A DNA stretch of 64,000 nucleotides from JABCZS01 sp041660525 (GTDB lineage Bacteria; Pseudomonadota; Gammaproteobacteria; JABCZS01). Each line of letters starts with the position of its first letter. Positions within the stretch are counted from its first letter, which is position 1. The stretch spans positions 62,001 to 126,000 of the forward strand of contig JBAZWD010000005.1 of NCBI GenBank assembly GCA_041660525.1, written 5' to 3'. Of the stretch, positions 19,352-28,893 are shown in pieces. Under the pieces are notes generated by a model, which searched no databases, was not told the DNA's origin, and worked only from the letters and a program-made list of their open reading frames with translations. A program made the position numbers and the translations under genes.

Positions 19352-20191
19352 CTAAAGGCTGACTAACTTGCGAATAAAAGGTAATAAATCCATAGGAACC
19401 ATGCCTCGTTGGCCTTGCTGGGCGGCCAAATCCCCCGCATGTGCATGAATACTAACGCCTAATTGCGCTGCCTGTAATGGTGATAATCCCTGTCCCATTA
19501 AGCCCGTTATTACCCCTGTTAATAAATCCCCCATTCCCGCGCTAGCCATACCTGGATTTCCTGCCTCGCATACCCATATATTTTCTGCATCTGCAATTAA
19601 AGTCTGCGCACCTTTTAAAACAATATAACCGCCGTATTTTTGTTGTAATTGACGTGCGGCTACAGGCCTGTCTTGCTGAATATCTGCAACAGCGCAATGA
19701 AGCAGGTGCGCTGCTTCGCCCGGATGTGGGGTTAATATCCAATTATCTTGTTTTTGCACATTATGACTGAGTAAATTAAGCGCATCTGCATCGAGTAATA
19801 AAGGTAAGGAAGTTTTTAAAGCTTGCATCCACAATGTTTTTCCCCAAGCGGATTGCCCAAGCCCAGGGCCTATAACAACCTGCGTTGCCTGCGCCAATAA
19901 AGAAGATAATGCTGATGCATCATTTACGCTGTGCGCAATTAAGCTCGGCCAATTATTCACTAAACAAAAAGCATGATTAGGATGCGTGGCAATGATTACT
20001 TTACCCGCGCCAGTGCGTTGCGCAGCCATACCTGCCATCAAAGGCGCACCACCCATCCCTTCATCACCGCCAATAATAAGTACAGTTCCAAAATCGCCTT
20101 TTTGCGCATCTATTGCGCGTGGTGGTAATAATTGCTGTAATGTGGGCAAGGAAGGTAAAGTAAGTATATTCATTGTTTGATTATAATACAT
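19352..20191 (-). CDS. nnrD: ADP-dependent (S)-NAD(P)H-hydrate dehydratase
   Basis: The enzyme repairs hydrated NAD(P)H using ADP. The ribokinase-like fold shows IIGGDEGMGGAPLMAGMAAQRTGAGKV, VIGPGLGQS, LLLDADALNLL, LTPHPGEAAHLL and the catalytic GNPGMASAGMGDLLTGVI. It is the free-standing dehydratase without the N-terminal epimerase (NnrE) domain that is often fused. The start may be ATG 20191 or ATG 20173 (MNILTLPSL); a TATAAT just upstream of the second ATG leaves open a leaderless message from the shorter start. Confidence 0.92.
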   Translation of the reverse strand: MYYNQTMNILTLPSLPTLQQLLPPRAIDAQKGDFGTVLIIGGDEGMGGAPLMAGMAAQRTGAGKVIIATHPNHAFCLVNNWPSLIAHSVNDASALSSLLAQATQVVIGPGLGQSAWGKTLWMQALKTSLPLLLDADALNLLSHNVQKQDNWILTPHPGEAAHLLHCAVADIQQDRPVAARQLQQKYGGYIVLKGAQTLIADAENIWVCEAGNPGMASAGMGDLLTGVITGLMGQGLSPLQAAQLGVSIHAHAGDLAAQQGQRGMVPMDLLPFIRKLVSL

Positions 20192-20268
20192 GCCATCTGA
20201 ATTGCATTTGCTGTTATAGCCTATATATTTTTGACGTCATGCGTAATTAAAGCTATACAATTTCAATC

Positions 20269-21636
20269 ATGAAAAACAATCTCAAATCCCTATTTCGCAC
20301 CCAAACTCTAGGCGCTGTTAGAAATAATCAGCAATTGATCAAATGTTTAAATGCACAAGATCTCACGCTATTAGGCATTGGTGCAATTGTAGGTGCAGGT
20401 ATTTTTGTACTTACTGGGATTGCTGCAGCAACGGCCGCAGGTCCTGGGGTTATTTTCTCTTTTATTTTAGCCGGATTAGCCTGTGCTTTTTGTGCATTAT
20501 CTTATGCAGAATTAGCTGCGAGTGTGGGCGGTTGTGGAAGTGCTTATGGTTATGCATATGCAGGTTTAGGTGAAATTGTTGCTTGGATAGTGGGTTGGGT
20601 TTTATTGTTAGAATATTGTGTAGCGTGCGCAACTATCGCTATTGGTTGGTCAGGTTATGTCGATAATGCTTTTTTAGCTATGGGCCTCTCTCTTCCTGAT
20701 CTTGGTTTTATTAATTTGCCGGCCATGGTGATTAGTTTAGCTATTTCTTCATTGTTATGGTTTGGCGTGCGTGAAAGTGTCAAGATCAATAAAATCATTG
20801 TAGGCATTAAACTTTGTGTAATTATTTTATTTATTGTATTAGCCGCATTTTATTTTCGCCCCGATGAAAACTGGAATCCTTTTCTACCGTTTGGCGTTTT
20901 AGGTGTCGTTAATGGTGCAGCGCTTATTTTTTTCGCATACATTGGTTTTGATGCAGTCTCAACTGCCGCAGAAGAAACCATTCAACCCGAGCGTAATCTT
21001 CCTATTGGTATTATTGCATCGCTCATTATTTGCACCGTACTTTATGTATTGGTTGCAGCCGTATTAACAGGCGCTGTCAGTTATAAAGAATTGGATGTGG
21101 CTTCTCCTATCAGTTACGCGTTAATAAAAATTGGTTATGATTTTGGCGGTTTTATTATCGCTCTTGGTGCAATTGCAGGATTAACTTCAACTATTTTAGT
21201 GATGCAATATGGTTTGAGCCGAATTTTTTTAGCCATGTCGCGCGATGGATTTTTTCCAAGAGCATTATCTAAGATCAATCCAAAAACAAATTCACCCACG
21301 CGTATCATTGCACTTGCGGGTATTTTAATTTCGTTTGTTGCAGGATTAACACCGATTAATCTCGTTGCACAATTAACCAATATTGGCACACTCACCGCAT
21401 TTATTAGCGTCTGTGTAACGGTTATTGTATTACGTTATAAATACCCAGATTTACCCAGACCATTTAAAACACCTTATTCACCCCTATTCCCGATTTTAGG
21501 GATTTTGCTGTGTTTATTTTTAATGTTTCATCTAAAAGCGATCACTTGGGTAAGTTTTTTAATCTGGACGACAATAGGCTTAATCGTTTATTTTTGTTAC
21601 GGTAGAAAGAATAGTATCTTGACAAACAAAGTATGA
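20269..21636 (+). CDS. APC-superfamily amino acid permease (cationic amino acid transporter type)
   Basis: An inner-membrane amino acid/proton symporter or exchanger of 455 residues with about 12 membrane helices. The first helix carries LTLLGIGAIVGAGIFVLTGIAAATAAGP, the APC substrate-binding motif; FFAYIGFDAVSTAAEETIQPERNLPIGI and the helix around ITLG-type AIAGLTSTIL are typical of the YfnA/CAT subgroup. Host-adapted bacteria often depend on such permeases. The exact substrate cannot be read from the sequence. Confidence 0.9.
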   Translation: MKNNLKSLFRTQTLGAVRNNQQLIKCLNAQDLTLLGIGAIVGAGIFVLTGIAAATAAGPGVIFSFILAGLACAFCALSYAELAASVGGCGSAYGYAYAGLGEIVAWIVGWVLLLEYCVACATIAIGWSGYVDNAFLAMGLSLPDLGFINLPAMVISLAISSLLWFGVRESVKINKIIVGIKLCVIILFIVLAAFYFRPDENWNPFLPFGVLGVVNGAALIFFAYIGFDAVSTAAEETIQPERNLPIGIIASLIICTVLYVLVAAVLTGAVSYKELDVASPISYALIKIGYDFGGFIIALGAIAGLTSTILVMQYGLSRIFLAMSRDGFFPRALSKINPKTNSPTRIIALAGILISFVAGLTPINLVAQLTNIGTLTAFISVCVTVIVLRYKYPDLPRPFKTPYSPLFPILGILLCLFLMFHLKAITWVSFLIWTTIGLIVYFCYGRKNSILTNKV

Positions 21637-21654
21637 ATATGATCTAATAGTCAT

Positions 21655-22416
21655 ATGCATAGCAACAAGAAAAAATTTATCGTATTCAGTATTCCAATAT
21701 TTGCTTTAATTATCATGGCTTGTGTGGCCTTTTTTACTGATTTTTTAGCAGATAAAGATATCACTTCCATTTATAAACACGTCAGAACGGAAGAAATAAG
21801 AAACAATGAAACGCCCGCGCAAGTGCTGGACTCCTTAAAACGAGGAAACAGCCGCTTTGTTAATCAAGAAGAGCGCGAGATTGATTATGGATTAATAAAA
21901 TCTTATGCAGCTATCGCAGGCCAATTTCCTTATGCCACTATATTAAGCTGCATGGATTCACGCAGCATTCCTGAAATACTTTTCAATCAGCCTCCTGGAA
22001 ATTTATTTGTCATTCGTAATGCAGGCAATGTGGTAAACACCGATGTATTAGCCAGTATGGAATATGCCAACGAATACGTGGGTTCCAAACTCATCGTCGT
22101 GATGGGACACACAGGATGTGGCGCTGCCAAAGGCGCATGTTCTATTAAAGGCACAGGACATTTAGTAACTCTTTTAGAAAAGTTTGCTCCCGCGATTAAC
22201 AGCGCAGAAGAAACGGAAGTAAAAAATTGCACGAGTGATGATTTCATCAATAACATCGTTAAACAAAATGTTATCAATCAAATACAAGCGATCGAAAATC
22301 AAAGCCCTGCACTTCATAAGCTAATAGATAATGGCACTATCATGTTAGTAGGCGCTATCCACGATTTAAAAACGAATAAAGTCACTTTCTTTGATGCAGA
22401 TGGAAAAGAGCTTTAA
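21655..22416 (+). CDS. Beta-class carbonic anhydrase, membrane-anchored or exported
   Basis: Catalyses CO2 hydration with a zinc held by Cys99, His152 and Cys155 (SCMDSR at 98-103 with the Asp101-Arg103 dyad; GHTGCGAAKGA at 151-161). Residues about 8-30 form an N-terminal hydrophobic segment without an obvious cleavage box, suggesting a periplasmic domain with an anchor or signal peptide, as in periplasmic beta-CAs of Legionella-type bacteria. It begins 18 bases after the permease stop and may be cotranscribed. Confidence 0.92.
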   Translation: MHSNKKKFIVFSIPIFALIIMACVAFFTDFLADKDITSIYKHVRTEEIRNNETPAQVLDSLKRGNSRFVNQEEREIDYGLIKSYAAIAGQFPYATILSCMDSRSIPEILFNQPPGNLFVIRNAGNVVNTDVLASMEYANEYVGSKLIVVMGHTGCGAAKGACSIKGTGHLVTLLEKFAPAINSAEETEVKNCTSDDFINNIVKQNVINQIQAIENQSPALHKLIDNGTIMLVGAIHDLKTNKVTFFDADGKEL

Positions 22417-22441
22417 ATAAGCGAAGGTATGACTGTTTGCT

Positions 22442-23413
22442 TTATCTTAGTTTGTTGTTTATATTATCAACCAGCGGAGTTACAACCTTTTTCGTTTCAT
22501 TTGCAAAAGTTTTTTTGCATGCATCAATCAAGGGTAGATAATCCCTGTTTTCTACTTTTTGCGATTTAATAATATCGCACAACTTCTTAGCTTTTCCTGG
22601 ATCAGCATTCAGCATCTCGAAAACTGCTCTAGTAAGTTGTACACTATTTTTGTGTCTCGCCATATGTTCAACTATTTCCGATAAATAACTATCGCCCACT
22701 TTATTAATTAGAATAAAATAAACCAACCAATTATCTAATTCTTCTTGTGGGATATATCTCTCCTCTGTGAACATTTTTTTGGCATCAAAAACAAGAAAAA
22801 AATGTTGAATAGTATGTTGATGTGTTTTTTCATCAGTTATTTTATCAAAAATTAATTGGCGAAAATCGTTATCCGTAATACGATCGTGATACTTCGATAA
22901 TTTAGAGATAGACTCGAGAATATCGTTGCGATACCCGTATGAAGTTTTCGCATAAACATCAATAAATTTCTCAACATTTTTTTTATTCAATAAATCAAGG
23001 GTTTGTAATGAATGGAAAACGGATAGTAATTGCCAATAGGATAAGCCACCCATTTTATTTAAATTATCTTTATTTAATAAACCAAATTCTTTTAATTGCG
23101 AGTAAACCTTTGTTGCACTGTTACTAAAGCTGTAAACCGTAATTCCTAATTTACTAAAACATTCTGAATCTTCTTGAAAAAATTCAGCAATGATGCTGTG
23201 CTCCTGCGCGGTCATACACAGACCCCAATTTCTTACATTGACTTCACGTTCGCCATGTTTACGTTTTTTATTTTCTAATGCTTGCCTATCGTTTAATATC
23301 TTTTCCATCGCCACGATTAAGGGCGGATCCTCTTTGGAAAGCCAAGCATCGAAAACCGAAACAGTTTTTTTATATTGTTCAAGCGCTGCGTCTAAATCGG
23401 AATAGCTAAGCAT
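22442..23413 (-). CDS. Unknown helical protein
   Basis: The 323-residue product has no recognised domain, signal peptide or membrane segment. It is helix-rich, with weak repeat-like spacing in the middle (LDLLNKKNVEKFIDVY, ISKLSKYHDRITDNDFRQLI). Near residue 53 it has the basic patch NKKRKHGERE, similar to nuclear-localisation-type patches in three other proteins in this window. Its stop lies 25 bases from the convergent carbonic anhydrase gene. Confidence 0.65.
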   Translation of the reverse strand: MLSYSDLDAALEQYKKTVSVFDAWLSKEDPPLIVAMEKILNDRQALENKKRKHGEREVNVRNWGLCMTAQEHSIIAEFFQEDSECFSKLGITVYSFSNSATKVYSQLKEFGLLNKDNLNKMGGLSYWQLLSVFHSLQTLDLLNKKNVEKFIDVYAKTSYGYRNDILESISKLSKYHDRITDNDFRQLIFDKITDEKTHQHTIQHFFLVFDAKKMFTEERYIPQEELDNWLVYFILINKVGDSYLSEIVEHMARHKNSVQLTRAVFEMLNADPGKAKKLCDIIKSQKVENRDYLPLIDACKKTFANETKKVVTPLVDNINNKLR

Positions 23414-23594
23414 GATAAACCTCAGTCAAAAATAAAGAATCTGTAGAGTAACATAAATTATTGTTGATTAAACAGTGACTTCTTAAAGGTAATGGGTCTT
23501 TTATCCTGGCACAATTAAGTTGTTTTACTTAAAAACTAAAGTTTAGTCTAAGGTCGACGATACTCTAATATGATTGAATCAATAGGAGTACCAA

Positions 23595-24244
23595 ATGAGC
23601 ATTACCACAGCAAGTCAAGCATACGCTATCCATTTATTGCAAATTAAAATAGAAGAATTGACCGGTGAAGTGGCAAATTTAAAAAATAATATTTTTAACG
23701 CAGTAGATGTTAATATCAAACAAAAAAAAATAGGCGCCTTGAATATATTAATTGAAAGCTTTAAAAAAACCCTCTTAATAGCAATGAAGAACCCAAAGAT
23801 TACTATACCCGAACTATCAATGCGTTTAAAAAAGACAACAAAGAAACTTATAAAACCTTAGTTCAAGCTTCACCTCTAAACGTATCAAGAGTCAAAATTT
23901 ATATTGAAAATAATTTGGTCCACACAGACCCTCCTTTATATATTGCAGAGCGCGATGCTGCTATTACTGGTATTAATGATAAAATAAAAGATCTTACTAA
24001 AGATAAACAGACTACAAAAATAGAAGGACTCAACGTATTGATTGATCTACTAATGGATTCAAAACACTTTGATAAATCAGTTTCTGATCTTATGAAAGAA
24101 TACAAAACCAAGAACAATAAGGATTACGAAAAAGCTACCAACGCATTATTCGGCTTAAGTGATACAAAAGATTTGTTAAATAATATTGAAACAATATATA
24201 CTGCAAAACCAGAACAAAATCGCTCCGTACTTGCCTGCAGCTAG
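23595..24244 (+). pseudogene. Two-repeat unknown protein split by a frameshift at an A7 run
   Basis: Two open frames (23595-23861 and 23915-24244) appear to be one gene. Moving to the -1 frame at the seven As of 23763-23769 joins them without a stop and continues as KNPLNSNEEPKDYYTRTINAFKK and on into the second frame. The two halves then look like tandem repeats: KIGALNILIESFKK is matched by KIEGLNVLIDLLMD, and PKDYYTRTINAF by NKDYEKATNALF. A ribosome-binding AGGAG precedes ATG 23595. It could be a pseudogene, a sequencing indel, or a frameshifted gene; function unknown. Confidence 0.6.
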
Positions 24245-24273
24245 ATTAAAAAGCAATATCAACCACCTGCTTT

Positions 24274-24299
24274 CCCCGTTTAATAAATATCAAACGGGG
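24274..24299. terminator. Hairpin downstream of the two-repeat gene
   Basis: CCCCGTTT at 24274-24281 pairs perfectly with AAACGGGG at 24292-24299. There is no T run, so termination is only probable. Confidence 0.45.
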
Positions 24300-24334
24300 A
24301 CTTGCAGAATATTTTCTGTTAGCCATTCTAGATG
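24300..24334 (-). repeat. 35-bp remnant of a DUF4143 ATPase 3' end
   Basis: These 35 bases are identical to 30885-30919, the coding sequence for the C-terminus (around WLTENILQVP) of the ATPase at 30866-32095. Nothing else of that gene is present here, so this is a gene fragment left by duplication or recombination. Confidence 0.75.
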
Positions 24335-24451
24335 TTCACTTTACCTACCGTCTATCGATAAAATTAACTTACTAAGCCATTAAAAAAAGTTATTGAGCTG
24401 AGCCTATAAATATGTTATCATTCTGATTAAATTTATTAGAAGACTTACAAT

Positions 24452-26011
24452 ATGCCCTATAGATTCTCATGTGACTTTTCTGCCAGTGCAGGTAACCCCA
24501 AAGCATCTTTATTGCAAGCCTTTGAATTATCTAATAATACTAAAGCTTATTTTCACCATCTCGAAAACAACAACACAGACTATATACACCTTGGGTTCGC
24601 CTTTTTACGAGATGAAGAGATAGTAATAGACTGCTATCAAGTACCACCTGAGTTTGATTTAAACGCCTATTCAGAACAAATCAATGCACAAATCAGCCCT
24701 AAGAAAGTGACGTTTATCCAGCAAACAGGACCTTATCCTGAGCAAGTTGAAAAAACAATGCAAAGAAAATCAGTGCGGGCGGCTATCATTGATAAACACC
24801 CTGACCATATCGAAGCAAACAGGGGCACTGTCTTAGAACTGTTAGATAAATCGATTGTTAATTTACATATAGATAATGCATTACAACATCGCATACACGC
24901 TGCTTTTTTATTCGGCATAAAATTTTTAAAACAATTAAAACATGATGATGCGCTCTTCTTTTTTGATAAAGCATTTAGCTTATATAAATCAGTGCCCCAA
25001 ACAGATCTGTTGAAAGAAGTGAATATGTTATCTCTATTAAAACTTAAAGCAACCACATATATTGAACAAGAAAAATTTGAAAAAGCACAAAAAATTTATG
25101 AAAATATATTGCGAAAAATAACACCTCGATTCAATCATGGAAATTCGCTTGTGAAGGAAATCATTTTATTACTGATAAAATCCTTAATTGAACAAAAAAA
25201 GTTTTCTGAAGTTTGGCAGCAGTTAGCTTTATTCAAGCCCTCAGATATTAAAATCTCGAATAAACAAGAAAAATATCAACATGCCCGACTTCTTACATAT
25301 TTTGGCTTTGCCCTTCTTGACCAAAATCAACCCAACATAGCAATAGATGCATTTAAAAAAGCAAAAGAATATTTTGAAGACGCTGAATATTGCGAAGACT
25401 TTGATTATGCGATGGCTTTATTACATATTGCCCTACATACATTTAACACGATTGATAATGATCTCATCGATAATGACATCATTCAGGCTAATGTGGAATT
25501 TGCCTTTACTGCATTTAGTATACTACTGACTTGGCAAGAGGATCATAAAATAATTACTGAATCTAACAATATTGGACTGATATGTATCAATATACAATTC
25601 AATGACCTTGCCTTGGAATTTTTCAACTATTCAAAACAAGTATTGGCATCTTCTAATATTCCCAATAAAGCCGTGATTGAAGCTGCAACATTATCAAATA
25701 TCGCCCTCACCTATGCAAGACTAGGAAAAACAAATGACGCCATAAAAAACTATGTCCTATCATACGATACTCATCCAAATCGTGATGTACTGGTGGCGCT
25801 TGCTGGTCAATATGAGGAAGAAGGTAGATTTCATGATGCAATTCAATGTTTACAAGAAGCCTATGATCAGGTAGATGAAAATAGTCCTGAAGGTATGTAC
25901 ATTAAACCTTTTCTTGAGAATAATAAACGGCAGAAAATTGAAAATGAAATGGGTAGCCGAGGTGAATGTGCAAGTGAAAGGTTTACTGCTGCAAGACCAT
26001 CCATGAACTAA
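24452..26011 (+). CDS. TPR-repeat protein of unknown function
   Basis: The 519-residue product has an unrecognised N-terminal domain (about 1-130) and then helical pairs with TPR spacing: FLKQLKHDDALFFFDKAFSLY, EQEKFEKAQKIYENIL, LARLGK-type NIALTYARLGKTNDAIKNYVLSY, and EEEGRFHDAIQCLQEAYDQV. TPRs bind partner proteins. The tail contains NNKRQKIENE, a short basic patch. An AGAAG lies upstream of ATG 24452. The gene resembles the second TPR protein at 26848 in overall plan; both may be host-interaction proteins (inference). Confidence 0.75.
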   Translation: MPYRFSCDFSASAGNPKASLLQAFELSNNTKAYFHHLENNNTDYIHLGFAFLRDEEIVIDCYQVPPEFDLNAYSEQINAQISPKKVTFIQQTGPYPEQVEKTMQRKSVRAAIIDKHPDHIEANRGTVLELLDKSIVNLHIDNALQHRIHAAFLFGIKFLKQLKHDDALFFFDKAFSLYKSVPQTDLLKEVNMLSLLKLKATTYIEQEKFEKAQKIYENILRKITPRFNHGNSLVKEIILLLIKSLIEQKKFSEVWQQLALFKPSDIKISNKQEKYQHARLLTYFGFALLDQNQPNIAIDAFKKAKEYFEDAEYCEDFDYAMALLHIALHTFNTIDNDLIDNDIIQANVEFAFTAFSILLTWQEDHKIITESNNIGLICINIQFNDLALEFFNYSKQVLASSNIPNKAVIEAATLSNIALTYARLGKTNDAIKNYVLSYDTHPNRDVLVALAGQYEEEGRFHDAIQCLQEAYDQVDENSPEGMYIKPFLENNKRQKIENEMGSRGECASERFTAARPSMN

Positions 26012-26054
26012 GCGTAGAGATTATTCGGAAGACCTGCTTATGATTTTCAGGCTC

Positions 26055-26115
26055 GACACTTTACATTAACCAGTATGCGTATTAATAATATGCATACTGG
26101 TTAATGTAAAGTGTC
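26055..26115. repeat. Perfect 24-bp inverted repeat with 13-base loop
   Basis: Arm 26055-26078 (starts GACACTTTACATT) is the exact reverse complement of 26092-26115. It can serve as a strong terminator after the TPR gene although only three Ts follow; the unusual arm length also fits a small palindromic mobile element. Confidence 0.85.
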
Positions 26116-26137
26116 TTTAGATTCAGGATTGCTTCTT

Positions 26138-26174
26138 AATAATTCAATAATATTTCACATAATATTGAATTATT
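26138..26174. promoter_or_regulatory. 12-bp inverted repeat in the promoter region of the secreted-protein gene
   Basis: AATAATTCAATA at 26138-26149 is mirrored by TATTGAATTATT at 26163-26174, ending 38 bases before the ATG at 26212. The location fits an operator or a promoter-embedded cruciform; no regulator gene is adjacent. Confidence 0.5.
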
Positions 26175-26211
26175 ATGTTAGTATGATACATTGAACTTTT
26201 GGAGACACATA

Positions 26212-26763
26212 ATGACACAATTTAAATTAATCCTGGCTCTATTGCCATTTTTGGCCTCAATTTCTATACCAAGTTTTGCTAAAGCGAATGACGCTAACGA
26301 TAATTATGAAATGTTTGGCGTGCGAAATGCCTCTGAGTTTTGCATGTATGTTAAAGGATATGCCGAGAGTGAAGATGGAATGCAAGTGCCCTTCACTCCA
26401 AATGCAGATGGTTTTCTACCTCCAGGTGATGTTACATCAACAGGTTCTTCTAATGGCTACAGCACTATTTATATTACTGAGCTTAAAATTTATCAACCAT
26501 CACCACAATGCCCAGCGCAGGACTCACAACTTATTGCTGAATATGTTTTTTCTGCGGACCAAAACATTTGCAGGCTAGATGCAATCGGTGTTAGCGGCGG
26601 TTTAGTGTCTGGTGAAGGTGACGGGGTACGGGCATTAGATATTAATTTTGAGCTTATTAATACAAGTTATAACGTTCAAGGAATGCTTTCATGTAGAAAT
26701 ATCATACATTCTGATAAATACAAAGAAAATTCAACTTCATCTGAACATGTTCTCCTGGATTAA
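26212..26763 (+). CDS. Unknown secreted protein with signal peptide
   Basis: The 183-residue product begins with a clear Sec signal peptide (MTQFKLILALLPFLASISIPSFAKA; cleavage probably after AKA or nearby), and the mature part has four or five cysteines that could form disulfides in the periplasm. GGAG eight bases upstream fixes ATG 26212; an earlier in-frame start at 26191 would put charged residues before the signal peptide and lacks a Shine-Dalgarno. No family was recognised. A terminator follows. Confidence 0.75.
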   Translation: MTQFKLILALLPFLASISIPSFAKANDANDNYEMFGVRNASEFCMYVKGYAESEDGMQVPFTPNADGFLPPGDVTSTGSSNGYSTIYITELKIYQPSPQCPAQDSQLIAEYVFSADQNICRLDAIGVSGGLVSGEGDGVRALDINFELINTSYNVQGMLSCRNIIHSDKYKENSTSSEHVLLD

Positions 26764-26786
26764 TTTTCTCAAAAATTAGCCTACAT

Positions 26787-26827
26787 AAAGCACCCATAGT
26801 TTTTATATTTAAAATTTGGGTGCTTTT
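26787..26827 (+). terminator. Rho-independent terminator
   Basis: AAAGCACCCA at 26787-26796 pairs with TGGGTGCTTT at 26817-26826 and is followed by a T-rich tail (TTTTCTTCTTTT). It closes the secreted-protein gene just before the next start. Confidence 0.8.
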
Positions 26828-26847
26828 CTTCTTTTGGAGAAGCCAAC

Positions 26848-28752
26848 ATGCCCGTCATTATCCATTGCACTCTAGCAAATCAACCAACAGAGAATGATAT
26901 TTTAAACGCTGTGGCAAAAGCCATTGAAGCACATGTCATCAAACATCATCATTTAGCACTGCTCTTCACTCTAGGTCCCCAAGATAGCGGGTTACATTAT
27001 TTTAACCTGACACTTAATCTATTATTGCTTTTACCTGAACCCGTGAAAATCATTATCCATAATGCACCTGAAAATAATCCTACCATTGCAGATGTCCGCC
27101 GCTGGCTAACACATGAAATAAATGGTAAGAAAAATTTGGTCGAATTACGCGCAACAAATAGTGAAATCGAAGTTGAAATACCTGATGCTTTTGATAAATG
27201 GAAAAATGACCTACAAACAGCATTTAAAAATAGTATCAATGAAATTGAAAAAAGCGACTCCAATCATAATGTTAAAGACATTGATAACACATTTACAGCA
27301 ATCATTGACCAGCATAAATTTAATAGCACGTTAACAGACGCGCAACAACTATTTATTGATTATTGCCAAGCGCAATTTTATATAGAGATTGCACGCATAT
27401 TCAAGACACAAGATAATTTTATTTTAGCTGATGCACTATTAGATAAAGCAGATAATTTTTCACAAAAATATCAACAGCCTGGATCATTATGGCAACTTAT
27501 TTTTTGCACAACACAAATTAATCGCATGTTTATATCGATAAAGCTTAAGAAATATGATGCAGCCATAAAGATAAGTGAAAACTTGCATGAAAAATCGAGT
27601 AAATTATATGGTGAAAAATATTGGTATTCTTTGTATGTGCAATACTGTGGCAATATTGCTCGCAGATCTGGCCATATCGACATCTTAACAGAAACGGAAA
27701 ATTGGTATGGTAAAAATCATGTTAAAACTATCAAGGCGTTACGCGCGGAGGCTGATTTCTCTTATCAATCAAAAAACTATGATAAAGCAAAAAATTTATA
27801 CATTAAGATCTTAGAGATTTTTAAAGTAAAAAAAATTGAAAATGAATATTACTTAGATACTAAATATTACTTAGATAAGCTGACCGAACTCGCCATTAGC
27901 TATCAGGACAATAATACACTTGATGAAGCCTTAATAAGCTATCAAGACATGTTGGATATTTACGAATCCATACAAGCTGGTAATGAAGTCTTAAAAAACC
28001 AAATACTAAATGATTCAGTTACTGTTCATAACAAAATGGGCAAGATATATATGTCACAAAAAAATGATGCCAAAGCTTTCGAGCACTACGGTAATGCGCT
28101 CGATATTGTTAAAGAGCATTTTTACGCAACGCATTTACATGCTAGAACGTTCATGAACCTGGCCCATTATTATTGTGATTTGAAAAAGGATTTTATAATT
28201 GCACAAAAATATTGTGACGAATCTTTGAAAATTATTCGAAGAATACCTAACTATCGGCCTCTTGATTTGGCAACAATCCAAAGCAATACATGCCATATAT
28301 ATTACTCATGGGCAGATTCGCTATTAAATATTATTTGTAATACACTTAATCAACAAAATATTACACCCGAAAGAATTAATCTGCTCAAAGAAAAACTTTT
28401 GTTGGCTACTACAAATGTGGAATTTGCACGAACCAACCTTCATGAAGCAATCCCAATATACAAGCAATTCGATGGGGAAAATAGTAAAAACACATCCACA
28501 CTCATTAGTAATCTTAATGCTGCTGATCAATTATTGGATAATTTGCATAAAGAATTCGAAGAAATCTCAAAATTATCTATTCAGCTCGCTGTCGATCAAG
28601 CGAAACATTGCAATAATAACGATTCAAACTCCGCTACTCGCGCACAAATTTTAAATAATCCTAGCTATCCTGCGACAGAAACAAAAAAAAGAAAATCAGA
28701 ATCTAATGACAACAACAATAATAATATAAATAAAAATTATCGTTATTCATGA
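26848..28752 (+). CDS. TPR-repeat protein with basic, Asn-rich tail
   Basis: A 634-residue protein. The N-terminal ~120 residues form an unrecognised alpha/beta domain; the rest is helical with TPR-like pairs (SYQSKNYDKAKNLYIKILEIF, DNNTLDEALISYQDMLDIYE, MGKIYMSQKNDAKAFEHYGNALDIV, CDLKKDFIIAQKYCDESLKII). The tail reads TETKKRKSESNDN followed by an Asn run, combining an NLS-like KKRK patch and low complexity. GGAG precedes ATG 26848. Its plan parallels the 24452 TPR protein. Function unknown. Confidence 0.75.
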   Translation: MPVIIHCTLANQPTENDILNAVAKAIEAHVIKHHHLALLFTLGPQDSGLHYFNLTLNLLLLLPEPVKIIIHNAPENNPTIADVRRWLTHEINGKKNLVELRATNSEIEVEIPDAFDKWKNDLQTAFKNSINEIEKSDSNHNVKDIDNTFTAIIDQHKFNSTLTDAQQLFIDYCQAQFYIEIARIFKTQDNFILADALLDKADNFSQKYQQPGSLWQLIFCTTQINRMFISIKLKKYDAAIKISENLHEKSSKLYGEKYWYSLYVQYCGNIARRSGHIDILTETENWYGKNHVKTIKALRAEADFSYQSKNYDKAKNLYIKILEIFKVKKIENEYYLDTKYYLDKLTELAISYQDNNTLDEALISYQDMLDIYESIQAGNEVLKNQILNDSVTVHNKMGKIYMSQKNDAKAFEHYGNALDIVKEHFYATHLHARTFMNLAHYYCDLKKDFIIAQKYCDESLKIIRRIPNYRPLDLATIQSNTCHIYYSWADSLLNIICNTLNQQNITPERINLLKEKLLLATTNVEFARTNLHEAIPIYKQFDGENSKNTSTLISNLNAADQLLDNLHKEFEEISKLSIQLAVDQAKHCNNNDSNSATRAQILNNPSYPATETKKRKSESNDNNNNNINKNYRYS

Positions 28753-28893
28753 TTTCTATTTGTGAGGTCTTGTTTTTCTGTTGTTTTTCCAAATTAGGAA
28801 TCATTAAAATGACCTCAATACAGTCTAAATTGACAAACCAGTGATTTTACTACATAATTCGTAAGTTACATACGAAATTTACATAAGATCACC

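Noticed and set aside
24186..24383. Short plus-strand frame after the two-repeat gene
   Set aside because: It overlaps the end of that gene, a hairpin and the 35-bp ATPase fragment on the opposite strand; no start signal.
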